64,000 bases of DNA, from NCBI GenBank assembly GCA_028277845.1, contig JANQFL010000002.1, forward strand, positions 45,053-109,052. The letters are read 5' to 3'. Below the pieces are notes generated by a model that ran no database searches, was not told where the DNA came from, and saw only the letters and a list, made by a program, of their open reading frames with translations. The position numbers were made by a program, and so were the translations under genes. The DNA comes from Sneathiellales bacterium (lineage in GTDB: Bacteria > Pseudomonadota > Alphaproteobacteria > JANQFL01). Each line of letters starts with the position of its first letter. Position 1 is the first letter of the stretch. Positions 47,614 to 55,792 of this stretch are shown here, piece by piece.

Positions 47614-49224
47614 TCATTGGTTTCCTTTCCCTACCGGCGGTGGCAGCCACAGGCTGGCCTCCGCCTTGCCCCGCTCTATCCGCGCGAACTGATTGGCGAA
47701 CAGACGGATCCACGGCCCCCATTCTCCGTCGGGCCATTGAATACGAACGGACAGGCGTTCGGCGACGCCGACCCCGAAGTGGTGCCAGGAAAACACGCCA
47801 CCGGCATGCCCGCCCCCGACGGTCACTTCCTTGCGCTGCAGATGCCGGCCCGAGCGGACCTCGATCCAGGCCCCGACGGCGTGCCGGTTCGGCCTGTCCT
47901 GCGCCAGCGCCAGCGCGATCCAGTTACCCATCGGCGCCGGATCTTTGGCATTTCCGCCGCCGACATTGCGCCATACCTGCAACGGCGCCTCGCGGTTGAC
48001 GGCGACCAGATCGAGCAGGCCATCGAGGTTGAAATCGGCCAACGCCGCGCCGCGCGATTTTTCGAAACTGGCGATCCCGGCCGCCTCGGACGCTTCGGCG
48101 AACGTCAGGTCCGCCCGCTGCAGCAAAAGGTTGTTCGGATCGCGCCGGGCAAAATCCTGCATCGACTCGACATTGCCTTTGGCGATGAAGAGATCCACAA
48201 GGCCGTCATTGTTGACGTCGTCGAATTGCGCATGCCACGCGGTGGAGGGCAGCACCTCGCCGCCCGCATGGGGTCGATGGGCGGTCACGCCGATCTTGTG
48301 GGCCATATCCTGGTAGGCCGGACGTCCGGACCCTTGGGCCAGCGTGCGCATCTTGTTGTCGCCCATGCTGGTCAGGAAATATTCGGGATGTCCGTCACCC
48401 GTGAGATCATGGGACGCGATACCCATGCCCCAGATCTTGAGCTTGCGCCAGCCGTCCTTGCGACCGGCGAGCCGCGGCATTTCGCCGGGGGTCATGACCC
48501 ACAACTGCTCCTGCCCGCCTTTATAATATTGCCGGTCGTTGCTGATCCGCAGGCTGGCGTGCCCCGACCGGTTCCAGTCGGAGAACAGGATAGACAACGA
48601 ACAGAAACCCGGTGCCAGCGTCAGGGGCATCTGATATCCGACACCCCCGGCATTCGGCCGATACAGGGCGTTGTCTTCACAGGTGCCCCAGGGCGAACCG
48701 GGCTTGTCGCGGTCGACATAGTTTCCGAACGCCAGCGTCGGCCAGGCCTTGCCCCGCTCCCAGGTCGCGCTGAATCCCGTTGTCCAACCTGAGCCTCCGT
48801 CGAAGCGCCAGGCCTCGTTCGCCCGCTCAAAGCGGCAATTCCCGCGGCCACGCAATAAAATGTTTTCGCCCAGCCGCAAGACCGCCAAGTCGATATGACC
48901 GTCCCCATCGACGTCAAGCGGGTAGGCACCGATGGTATCGTCGATCGTAAGCGGTGATCTGACGAACGACAGGGCGTCTCCGCGGCGGGACCGGTTTACG
49001 TAAAGACCGCTTTCCGACCGGCCTCCCGCCGCGAACATATCGGGATAGGCATCGCCGTTGCAGTCAAACACGGCGACGCCACCGCCGACATAGAATTCCC
49101 ATGGTCCGGTGTATGTGTGCTCGACTCCGGAGACGGCGGTTTCTTCCACCATTTTCGGCGGCATGGTGGCCATTGCCACTTGCATCGAACACAGCAACGC
49201 CAGTAGGGGAAACAATGCCCTCAT
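47614..49224 (-). CDS. Exported FG-GAP/VCBS-repeat protein with ASPIC/UnbV domain (CRTAC1 family)
   Basis: Protein of 536 aa with a signal peptide (MRALFPLLALLCSMQVAMA). The body has calcium-type FG-GAP/VCBS repeats: VAVFDCNGDAYPDMFAAGG, LDVDGDGHIDLAVL, FDDVNNDGLVDLFIAKGN and LADFNLDGLLDLVAVN. It ends with an ASPIC/UnbV domain (VGAWIEVRSGRHLQRKEVTVGGG...RIQWPDGEWG). Proteins of this kind are extracellular or periplasmic with unclear function. Its ATG overlaps the stop of the dihaem oxidase gene. Why it precedes xylF in one operon is unclear. Confidence 0.83.
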   Translation of the reverse strand: MRALFPLLALLCSMQVAMATMPPKMVEETAVSGVEHTYTGPWEFYVGGGVAVFDCNGDAYPDMFAAGGRSESGLYVNRSRRGDALSFVRSPLTIDDTIGAYPLDVDGDGHIDLAVLRLGENILLRGRGNCRFERANEAWRFDGGSGWTTGFSATWERGKAWPTLAFGNYVDRDKPGSPWGTCEDNALYRPNAGGVGYQMPLTLAPGFCSLSILFSDWNRSGHASLRISNDRQYYKGGQEQLWVMTPGEMPRLAGRKDGWRKLKIWGMGIASHDLTGDGHPEYFLTSMGDNKMRTLAQGSGRPAYQDMAHKIGVTAHRPHAGGEVLPSTAWHAQFDDVNNDGLVDLFIAKGNVESMQDFARRDPNNLLLQRADLTFAEASEAAGIASFEKSRGAALADFNLDGLLDLVAVNREAPLQVWRNVGGGNAKDPAPMGNWIALALAQDRPNRHAVGAWIEVRSGRHLQRKEVTVGGGHAGGVFSWHHFGVGVAERLSVRIQWPDGEWGPWIRLFANQFARIERGKAEASLWLPPPVGKGNQ

Positions 49225-50738
49225 GACGCACCTCCGGACGGTATCTGAAGGCTCTTGAGGAATTCGATCACCTTGGCCTGCTGCAATTCCGTCAGCGCTT
49301 CGAATTTCTCGCGCGAGGTATTCGCATCACCACCGTGATGCAAGATGGCTTCGCGTAGGGTCGTCAGGTCCCCACGATGGCCGTAAGGCGCAGTCGTTCC
49401 TGCTCCCCACAGCCTCGGCGTCAGGAAAACGTCCCGCCCGACAAAGCGCTGGCCCAACAGTTCATTGGCAAAATAAGGACGGGCATCATCGGCAATGCGG
49501 TGCCGTTTGAGGTCGGAAAACAACGGGATCAGCCAGTGACCTTCGTCATTCCTTTTAAGCCCTGCCGTATCCAGCGCCACTTTGACCGGCGTAGCGCCAT
49601 CGGTAGACCGCAAATTTCCTGCCGTGTTGAGCGGATTGGGCTCTACGAACACAGGGGCTTCCAATGGCAATGCGTGCCGGTGACACGTGTCGCACGCCGC
49701 CTCAGTGAATAACTGCGCCCCATCTTCCGCGGCCGCTTTCAAGGTGGCGTTTTCGGAGAATCGCTGCACGGGAAACGGTAAAGCCGCCTGAAACAACACC
49801 AACGCCGTGACATCCCCGGATCTGATCTCGTCGGCGATGCCATCTCGATCGAAGTCTGCGGTTCCGGTCCATGTCACCCCAAACCGTTCCCGCGCTTGCA
49901 TGCCGTGATGGGCGTTCAAGGCGTTGATCGTAAATTGCCGCAGACTGGAAAAAACGCCCTTTTGGCTGAACGGGCGTATGACCAGATCGTGATCGACACC
50001 GTCAATACCGTTGACGTCGGCGTATCCCGAGGGGTGCAAAGTGATGTGACCGAATGAAACGCCCTTGCTGACCAGCGCCACCGTCACCGGCCGGCCGGTT
50101 CGCCGGGATCGCTCGGCGCCATCGTCCCGCAATGCTTGAAGATCCCGGGTCATTTCGCGGGCCAGAAGTTCCACAAGTCCGGCACCATGAATGGCGGGCG
50201 TTCCCCGCTCATTGGAGAACTGCGGATCGAGCGAATCGAAATCCGCGTCGTCGACCCCGTCGGAGACGAAAACGTTGGCGACGAATTCACCGGCGCCACC
50301 GACGGAAGGCTGGTTGTGACAGCCGTCGCACGCATTCGCTTCGGGACCCGACGTCCGGAAAAATGCCGGCAACTCACCGGACAGGCGTTTCGTTGGAATT
50401 TCCGACTGCGTGGCGCCGGGTCGTCCCGCGCCGTCCAGGATGGTGAACTTTGCCGAGAACAGATGCCCGCCATAAGCGACAATGTCCGCGAACGGCATCG
50501 CCGCAACCGTTTCATGAACCAGCGGTTGACGATGCACCCGTTCGTCGCCGATCAACGGCTCTGCCTGGGTGGAACCAATGAACCACGAACCAACCACCAG
50601 CCAAACAGCCAGGACACGTTTGTGGATTGAGGCATTGGCGGACGGCCGGCACCAAAATATGCGCACGAAAGAATCACAAAAGAGAGTTGCCGCCGATGCG
50701 GCAACGGACATCAATGCCCGCCTGGCAACGTCTCCCAT
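49221..50738 (-). CDS. Dihaem oxidoreductase (DUF1111, MauG-like thiol oxidoreductase family)
   Basis: Exported protein of 505 aa with two c-type haem motifs, C137-DGC-H141 and C349-DTC-H353. Between and after them are family segments such as NERGTPAIHGAGLVELLA, HDLVIRPFSQKGVFSSLRQFTINALNAHHGMQARE, and the C-terminal RVGRDVFLTPRLWGAG-like region with YGHRGDLTTLREAILHHGG. DUF1111 proteins are distant relatives of dihaem peroxidases. The hydrophobic segment at about 41-57 would be the signal. The start at 50738 has GGAG nearby; MSV at 50711 is an alternative. It is the first gene after the second ROK-type promoter. Confidence 0.82.
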   Translation of the reverse strand: MGDVARRALMSVAASAATLFCDSFVRIFWCRPSANASIHKRVLAVWLVVGSWFIGSTQAEPLIGDERVHRQPLVHETVAAMPFADIVAYGGHLFSAKFTILDGAGRPGATQSEIPTKRLSGELPAFFRTSGPEANACDGCHNQPSVGGAGEFVANVFVSDGVDDADFDSLDPQFSNERGTPAIHGAGLVELLAREMTRDLQALRDDGAERSRRTGRPVTVALVSKGVSFGHITLHPSGYADVNGIDGVDHDLVIRPFSQKGVFSSLRQFTINALNAHHGMQARERFGVTWTGTADFDRDGIADEIRSGDVTALVLFQAALPFPVQRFSENATLKAAAEDGAQLFTEAACDTCHRHALPLEAPVFVEPNPLNTAGNLRSTDGATPVKVALDTAGLKRNDEGHWLIPLFSDLKRHRIADDARPYFANELLGQRFVGRDVFLTPRLWGAGTTAPYGHRGDLTTLREAILHHGGDANTSREKFEALTELQQAKVIEFLKSLQIPSGGAS

Positions 50739-50821
50739 TCTCCGCGCTCCCCAGACTTGAAAAAAAGTGATTCGAAGCCTGTTTTCCGTTTCAAGCACTC
50801 AACAAAGGGCTTGCAACTTTT

Positions 50822-50870
50822 TTAATTTAATTATTGAATTAATTGTGACCTTGAGAATTTCGGTTGTCAA
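50822..50870 (-). promoter_or_regulatory. Promoter and ROK-type operator of the dihaem/UnbV/xylFHG operon
   Basis: On the minus strand, TTGACA (50865-50870), a 17-bp spacer and CACAAT (50842-50847) are followed by the palindrome TTAATT-N9-AATTAA (50822-50842). The arrangement and the 23-base operator core are nearly identical (22 of 23) to the site before the long sugar operon at 44136-44184. It lies between the dihaem gene and the divergently transcribed ROK regulator gene. Confidence 0.75.
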
Positions 50871-50916
50871 TGGAATTTCATTCCGTTTTCGGCCGATAGA
50901 AGTGTTTTCTGATTTT

Positions 50917-50935
50917 CACATTGATTATCAATGTG
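50917..50935. promoter_or_regulatory. 19-bp perfect palindrome upstream of the ROK gene
   Basis: CACATTGAT-T-ATCAATGTG is a perfect inverted repeat with 9-bp arms, about 120 bp upstream of the ROK start. A TTATAC box (50936-50941) abuts it and could be the -10 of the ROK promoter. Its sequence differs from the TTAATT operators, so a different regulator is likely. Confidence 0.5.
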
Positions 50936-51054
50936 TTATACAACAGCTCTCGGTATTGGCAGAGCGTGGTTCCGCAACGCAGCGACCGGAAAGTGCCGGA
51001 GCAACTAAATTTATCGCCTGAAAAAAACCATCAGCGACGGAGGCAAAGAGCAGA

Positions 51055-52305
51055 TTGGCGGAAAAACCCACCCATAGCCGTTACCGGGTACTCGATACCA
51101 TTCGGCGACACCCCAATATCAGCCGGGTCGAACTCGCGGCCTTGACAGATTTGAGCCGTGCGGCAGTCACCGGGATAACCCAATCCCTGCTCGATATCGG
51201 CCTGATCGTCGAGCGTCCGGCGATGGAAAGCAAGGAAGGCGGCCGTGGCCGGCCGCGCATCATGCTGAACATCAGCCCGGACGCCGGTTATGTGCTGGGC
51301 ATCAAGCTGTCCCTGCACCAGATGAGCTTCTCCATCACGGATTTCAGAGGCGATGTGGTGTACACGATGCACCTGCCGTTCCGTGGGTATCAAAAGTACG
51401 AAGTGGCGATCGACCTCATCGACATGGGCGTGCAGCGCTGCCTCGAGGATGCGGGCATCGAACGGCGACGCCTGTCCGGCGTGTGTGTCGGTATCCCCGG
51501 ATACATCAGCCACGAAGCCGGCATCTGCCATTGGAGTCCGATTTTTCTCGAGCGGGACGTGCCGTTCGCCGAGGTTCTGCACAACCGCCTGCGCATCGAC
51601 ACTTACATCGAAAACGACGCCAACCTGGTCACGCTTGCGGAACACTGGTTCGGCAAGGGCCGCAATCTACCATGCTTCGCCGTCGTTACGATCGAGCACG
51701 GCATCGGCATGGGCTTCGTCGTCAATGACCAACTCTACAGGGGTGCCAACGGCATCGGCCCGGAACTCGGTCATTCGAAGGTCGAGGACGGCGGCCGTCC
51801 CTGCCGCTGCGGTCAGTTGGGATGCGTCGAGGCGTATGCCAGCGACTACGCCATCCTGCGTGAAGCCGAGGAGAGCTTCTCCCTCGACGCCTACAACGAC
51901 AATCCCAAGGTCTACCACGACACGATCACCCGGATCGCCGATCAGGCCCGCCATGGCGACACGCGGCTCGCCGCGATCTACGCCGAGGCCGGCCGGCGTC
52001 TCGGGCAGGCCGTCGGCAACATGATCGCCACACTGAACCCGCCGACCGTCATCTTCACCGGTGACGGTCTGCGCGCCGCGGATGCGTTGATCGGACCGGT
52101 CATCGAGGAGGCGCGACGCCTCAAATTGTCGGGAAACAGCTACGATACCACGTTCATTTCCCATGTCTGGGGTGACGAAGTCTGGGCCCGTGGCGCGGCG
52201 GCGCTCGTTCTGCAACACATTTACGCCGATCCCGACTTCGGATCGGCGTCTCGCTCTGCGGGAAAGACCATGGAACCACCGCAGATGGTGGAGCACGTTC
52301 AATAG
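51055..52305 (+). CDS. ROK-family transcriptional regulator (XylR-like)
   Basis: Protein of 416 aa. An N-terminal winged helix (about 8-60, ISRVELAALTDLSRAAVTGITQSLLDIGLI) precedes a ROK sugar-binding domain with IENDANLVTLAEHWFGKG, IEHGIGMGFVVNDQLYRGANGIGPELGH and the zinc motif CRCGQLGCVEAY. ROK repressors such as XylR and NagC release DNA when the sugar binds. The start is a TTG at 51055 with GGAGG 11 nt upstream; there is no suitable ATG before the winged helix. It begins the plus-strand operon with the sugar-acid dehydratase gene 29 nt downstream. It is the best candidate to bind the two TTAATT-N9-AATTAA sites. Confidence 0.9.
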   Translation: MAEKPTHSRYRVLDTIRRHPNISRVELAALTDLSRAAVTGITQSLLDIGLIVERPAMESKEGGRGRPRIMLNISPDAGYVLGIKLSLHQMSFSITDFRGDVVYTMHLPFRGYQKYEVAIDLIDMGVQRCLEDAGIERRRLSGVCVGIPGYISHEAGICHWSPIFLERDVPFAEVLHNRLRIDTYIENDANLVTLAEHWFGKGRNLPCFAVVTIEHGIGMGFVVNDQLYRGANGIGPELGHSKVEDGGRPCRCGQLGCVEAYASDYAILREAEESFSLDAYNDNPKVYHDTITRIADQARHGDTRLAAIYAEAGRRLGQAVGNMIATLNPPTVIFTGDGLRAADALIGPVIEEARRLKLSGNSYDTTFISHVWGDEVWARGAAALVLQHIYADPDFGSASRSAGKTMEPPQMVEHVQ

Positions 52306-52334
52306 CGCAAAGCGTTCAACGGGAATACGAGAGC

Positions 52335-54110
52335 ATGACGGACAAAAACAGTAATAGAAAGCTGCGCAGTCAATGGTGGTTCGATGACCCCGACGACATG
52401 GGCATGACCGCCATGTACCTGGAGCGCTATTTCAACTTCGGTATCACCGTGGAGGAACTGCAGTCCGGCCGCCCGGTCATCGGTATCGCCCAAACGGGCA
52501 GTGAATTGTCGCCGTGCAATTTCATCCACACTCAGATCGTTGGCCGCGTACGCGACGGCATCCGCGACGCCGGCGGCATCCCCATCGTCTTCCCGGTGCA
52601 CCCCATTCAGGAAACCGGTCGCCGGCCCACGGCCGCGCTGGACCGCAACCTGGCCTATATGGGATTGGTGGAAATCCTGCACGGATACCCGTTCGACGGC
52701 GTGGTCCTGACCACCGGCTGCGACAAGACGACGCCGGCCTGCCTGATGGCGGCGGCGACCATGGATCTTCCGGCCATCGTGCTGTCCGGCGGACCCATGC
52801 TCGACAGTTATTGGCGGGAAAAACTGGCCGGATCCGGCACCACTCATTGGGAGGCCCGCAAGCTGCACGCCACCGGCGATCTGTCCGATGATCAATACAT
52901 CGACATGGCCATTTCCCAGGTCCCCAGCACGGGTCATTGCAACACGATGGGCACGGCGACGACCATGAATTCGCTGGCGGAAAGCCTGGGCATGTCCCTG
53001 CCCGGCTGTGCCACCATTCCGGCGCCTTACCGGGAACGGGCGGCCATGGCGTACTACACAGGTAAACGCGCCGTCGGCCTGGTGTGGGACGACGTTCGGC
53101 CGTCCACCATCATGACCAGGCGGGCCTTCGAAAACGCCGTCATGATGAACACGGCCCTTGGCGGGTCGACCAACGCGCAAATCCACGTCAACGCCATTGC
53201 CCGCCATGTCGGCGTGAACCTCGAAATCCAGGATTGGGAGACGGTGGGTTACGACATTCCGCTGCTGGTCAACATGCAGCCGGCAGGCGAGCATCTCGGC
53301 GAGGCTTTTCACCGCGCCGGCGGCGTGCCGGCGGTCATGCACGAGCTGCTTCAGGCCGGCCGACTGCACGGCGACGTCATGACCGTGGCCGGGACGACCG
53401 TGGCGGAAAACACCCGCGAAACCTCGGACCGCCGTCTGGTCAAACCCTACGACGACCCGATGAAGCAGCAGGCCGGTTTCCTGGTCATGAACGGCAATTT
53501 GTTCGACGCGGCCATCATGAAGACCTCGGTCATCGACGACGACTTCCGCGGCCGCTTCCTGGAAAACCCGGACGACCGCAATGCCTTCGAGGGCCGGGCC
53601 ATTGTTTTCGAAGGGTCCGAGGACTACCACGAGCGGGTCAACGACCCGGAGCTGGGCATGGACGAGAGCTCCATCCTGGTCATCCGCAACACCGGTCCGA
53701 TCGGCTGGCCGGGTTCGGCGGAAGTGGTCAACATGCAGCCCTCGGACGCCCTGCTGAAAAAGGGGATTGCCTCGCTGCCCACCATCGGCGACGGCCGCCA
53801 GAGCGGCACTTCGGGCAGCCCGTCCATTCTCAACGCCTCACCGGAAGCGGCGGCCGGTGAAGGCTTGGCTCTGTTGCGTACCGGCGACGCCATCCGTATC
53901 GACCTGAACACCAAGACCGTCAACATGCTGGTGGGCGACGACGAACTGGAACAGCGCCGCTCCGAACCGGGTATCGAAGTGCGTCCGCATCAAACGCCGT
54001 GGCAGGAAATTTACCGCTCCACGGTCGGTCCGCTGTCGACCGGCGGCTGCATGGAACTGGCCACCGCCTATCACGACGTCCGCCAGGCCAAGCCGCGCAA
54101 CAACCACTGA
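52335..54110 (+). CDS. xylD: Sugar-acid dehydratase, IlvD/Edd family (D-xylonate type)
   Basis: Protein of 591 aa in the [Fe-S]-dependent dihydroxy-acid dehydratase family. Cluster-ligand candidates are Cys61 (SPCN), Cys129 (TTGCDKTTPAC) and Cys202 (GHCNTMGTA). The N-terminus LRSQWWFDDPDDMGMTAMYLERYFNFGIT and the C-terminal DGRQSGTSGSPSILNASPEAA with TPWQEIYR...GPLSTGGCMELAT follow Caulobacter XylD as I recall it. It dehydrates D-xylonate (and probably related acids) to the 2-keto-3-deoxy acid. It is linked to the lactonase and XylX on the opposite strand by function. L-arabinonate or galactonate activity is possible. Confidence 0.9.
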   Translation: MTDKNSNRKLRSQWWFDDPDDMGMTAMYLERYFNFGITVEELQSGRPVIGIAQTGSELSPCNFIHTQIVGRVRDGIRDAGGIPIVFPVHPIQETGRRPTAALDRNLAYMGLVEILHGYPFDGVVLTTGCDKTTPACLMAAATMDLPAIVLSGGPMLDSYWREKLAGSGTTHWEARKLHATGDLSDDQYIDMAISQVPSTGHCNTMGTATTMNSLAESLGMSLPGCATIPAPYRERAAMAYYTGKRAVGLVWDDVRPSTIMTRRAFENAVMMNTALGGSTNAQIHVNAIARHVGVNLEIQDWETVGYDIPLLVNMQPAGEHLGEAFHRAGGVPAVMHELLQAGRLHGDVMTVAGTTVAENTRETSDRRLVKPYDDPMKQQAGFLVMNGNLFDAAIMKTSVIDDDFRGRFLENPDDRNAFEGRAIVFEGSEDYHERVNDPELGMDESSILVIRNTGPIGWPGSAEVVNMQPSDALLKKGIASLPTIGDGRQSGTSGSPSILNASPEAAAGEGLALLRTGDAIRIDLNTKTVNMLVGDDELEQRRSEPGIEVRPHQTPWQEIYRSTVGPLSTGGCMELATAYHDVRQAKPRNNH

Positions 54111-54123
54111 CGGTTGCGTTCCG

Positions 54124-55077
54124 ATGCCGGCGTCACAGGATCAGGTTCCGGCCATCGCCCTGCTGGGCGAATGCATGATCGAACTGCGCGAGGAACAGGA
54201 CGGCCGCTTCAGCCGCGGCTATGGCGGAGATGTTCTGAACACGGCGGTGTATCTCAGCCGGCTTCTCGGACCGGCGGGCACGGTCCGCTTCGTTTCCGTG
54301 ATGGGGGACGATCCGTTCAGCGATGACATGATCGCGTCCTGGGAGTCGGAAGGCATCGTCTGCGATGCGGTCGGCCGCAAGCGCGATTCCGTTCCCGGCC
54401 TCTATCTTGTCCAAACGGACAAAACCGGGGAGCGGCATTTCCGGTATTGGCGCAGTGCCGCCCCGGCACGTGAACTGCTGACGCCGGAGTGGCGGAGGTG
54501 CCTGGACGCCGCCGAACAATCGTCGTGGTTCTATGTATCCGGCATCACATTGGCCATTCTCGACGAAACCGGGCGCAAGGAACTGGCAAACTACCTCTCG
54601 GACGCCAAGCTGCGCGGTGCCGCCATCGTGTTCGATGGCAACTACCGGCCGGTATTGTGGCAGAACGCCGATACCGCCCGTACCGCCCATGAGCAGTTTT
54701 GGCGCCTGAGCACCATCGCCTTGCCCGGCGCCGAAGACGAACACAATCTGTTCGACGATGCAGGCGCGCATGCGACGGTCGAGCGATTGACGTCCTATGG
54801 CATCGAGGAAATCGTGGTCAAACAGGGGACCGGACCGGTCGTCGTCCGCGACGGCGGCGAGACGGCGGAAATCGCGGTGCCCGAAATCCGGGGCGCTCTC
54901 GACACGACGGCGGCCGGCGACTCGTTCAACGCCGGCTATCTGGCGGACCGAATGAGGGGCATTGCGCCGCAAGATGCCGTCACAAAGGGCATGGCGTTGG
55001 CCGGCCGCGTCGTACAGCATCGCGGCGCGATCATCGATACCGGCCACATGCAGGACTTGATGGAGACCGGGGCATGA
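54124..55077 (+). CDS. kdgK: 2-keto-3-deoxygluconate kinase-like PfkB family sugar kinase
   Basis: Kinase of 317 aa of the PfkB/ribokinase family: N-terminal ALLGECMIELRE, the Gly-rich substrate region GYGGDVLNTAVYLSRLLG, VMGDDPFSDDMI, and the catalytic anion-hole motif TTAAGDSFNAGYLADR. The GECMIEL start and the GGDVLNTA motif are typical of KdgK, which phosphorylates 2-keto-3-deoxygluconate at O6. It starts 13 nt after xylD and overlaps the aldolase gene by four bases, so the product should go straight to KDPG aldolase. Confidence 0.86.
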   Translation: MPASQDQVPAIALLGECMIELREEQDGRFSRGYGGDVLNTAVYLSRLLGPAGTVRFVSVMGDDPFSDDMIASWESEGIVCDAVGRKRDSVPGLYLVQTDKTGERHFRYWRSAAPARELLTPEWRRCLDAAEQSSWFYVSGITLAILDETGRKELANYLSDAKLRGAAIVFDGNYRPVLWQNADTARTAHEQFWRLSTIALPGAEDEHNLFDDAGAHATVERLTSYGIEEIVVKQGTGPVVVRDGGETAEIAVPEIRGALDTTAAGDSFNAGYLADRMRGIAPQDAVTKGMALAGRVVQHRGAIIDTGHMQDLMETGA

Positions 55078-55715
55078 GCGCTTTGCGCACAATATTGTCT
55101 GAAAACCGGTTGATACCGGTGCTTGTCATCGAGCGTCCGGAAGATACGGCTCCCATGTGCGAAGCCATCCTCGCAGGCGGCCTGCGTGTCGTCGAGATCA
55201 CCTTGCGGACCCCAGCCGCATTGGATTGTATCTCCGGGGCCGTCAAACGCTTCCCCGATCTGGCGGTCGGCGCGGGGACCGTGACGACCCCGGAACAGGT
55301 CATGCAGGTCGTGGATGCCGGCGCCGCCTTCGGCGTCAGTCCCGGAACGACCGATGCCTTGCGCGAGGCCGTGTCCCAGCACGAACTGCCGTTTCTGCCC
55401 GGCGGGTCGACACCGTCGGAGTTTCTCGGCAATGCCGATGCGGGATTCATGCTTCAAAAGTTCTTTCCCGCGGAAACCAGCGGAGGCGCCGCCCTGCTGA
55501 AAAGCCTGGTATCGCCGCTACCGGACATCTCGTTCTGCCCGACCGGCGGACTTCATGCCGGCAATGTCGGCGACTACTTGTCCCTGCCCAATGTCATCGC
55601 CGCGGGCGGGTCATGGTTCGTGGCGGCGGACAAAATCCGGCAAAGGGATTGGCCGGGTATCACCAATGCGGTGCGCATGGCGGTCGCGGCACTGAACGGC
55701 GGCGCCCCGGCTTAA
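55074..55715 (+). CDS. eda: KDPG/KHG aldolase
   Basis: Protein of 213 aa, normal length for the family. The Schiff-base Lys129 lies in MLQKFFPAE, with Glu41 in VVEITLRTP, phosphate-binding GGLHAGNVGDYL and GGSW. It cleaves 2-keto-3-deoxy-6-phosphogluconate to pyruvate and glyceraldehyde 3-phosphate. The start at 55074 overlaps the kinase stop (ATGA). The kinase and aldolase add a phosphorylated hexose-acid route beside the unphosphorylated pentose route, implying that the same oxidative enzymes may also act on a hexose. Confidence 0.9.
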   Translation: MSALRTILSENRLIPVLVIERPEDTAPMCEAILAGGLRVVEITLRTPAALDCISGAVKRFPDLAVGAGTVTTPEQVMQVVDAGAAFGVSPGTTDALREAVSQHELPFLPGGSTPSEFLGNADAGFMLQKFFPAETSGGAALLKSLVSPLPDISFCPTGGLHAGNVGDYLSLPNVIAAGGSWFVAADKIRQRDWPGITNAVRMAVAALNGGAPA

Positions 55716-55792
55716 AATTCGGGCCTCGGACCGGCGCCAGGAGTGCGGACGTCAGGGCATAATTCCGGGCACCGTCAGTTGGTGGTTATGAA

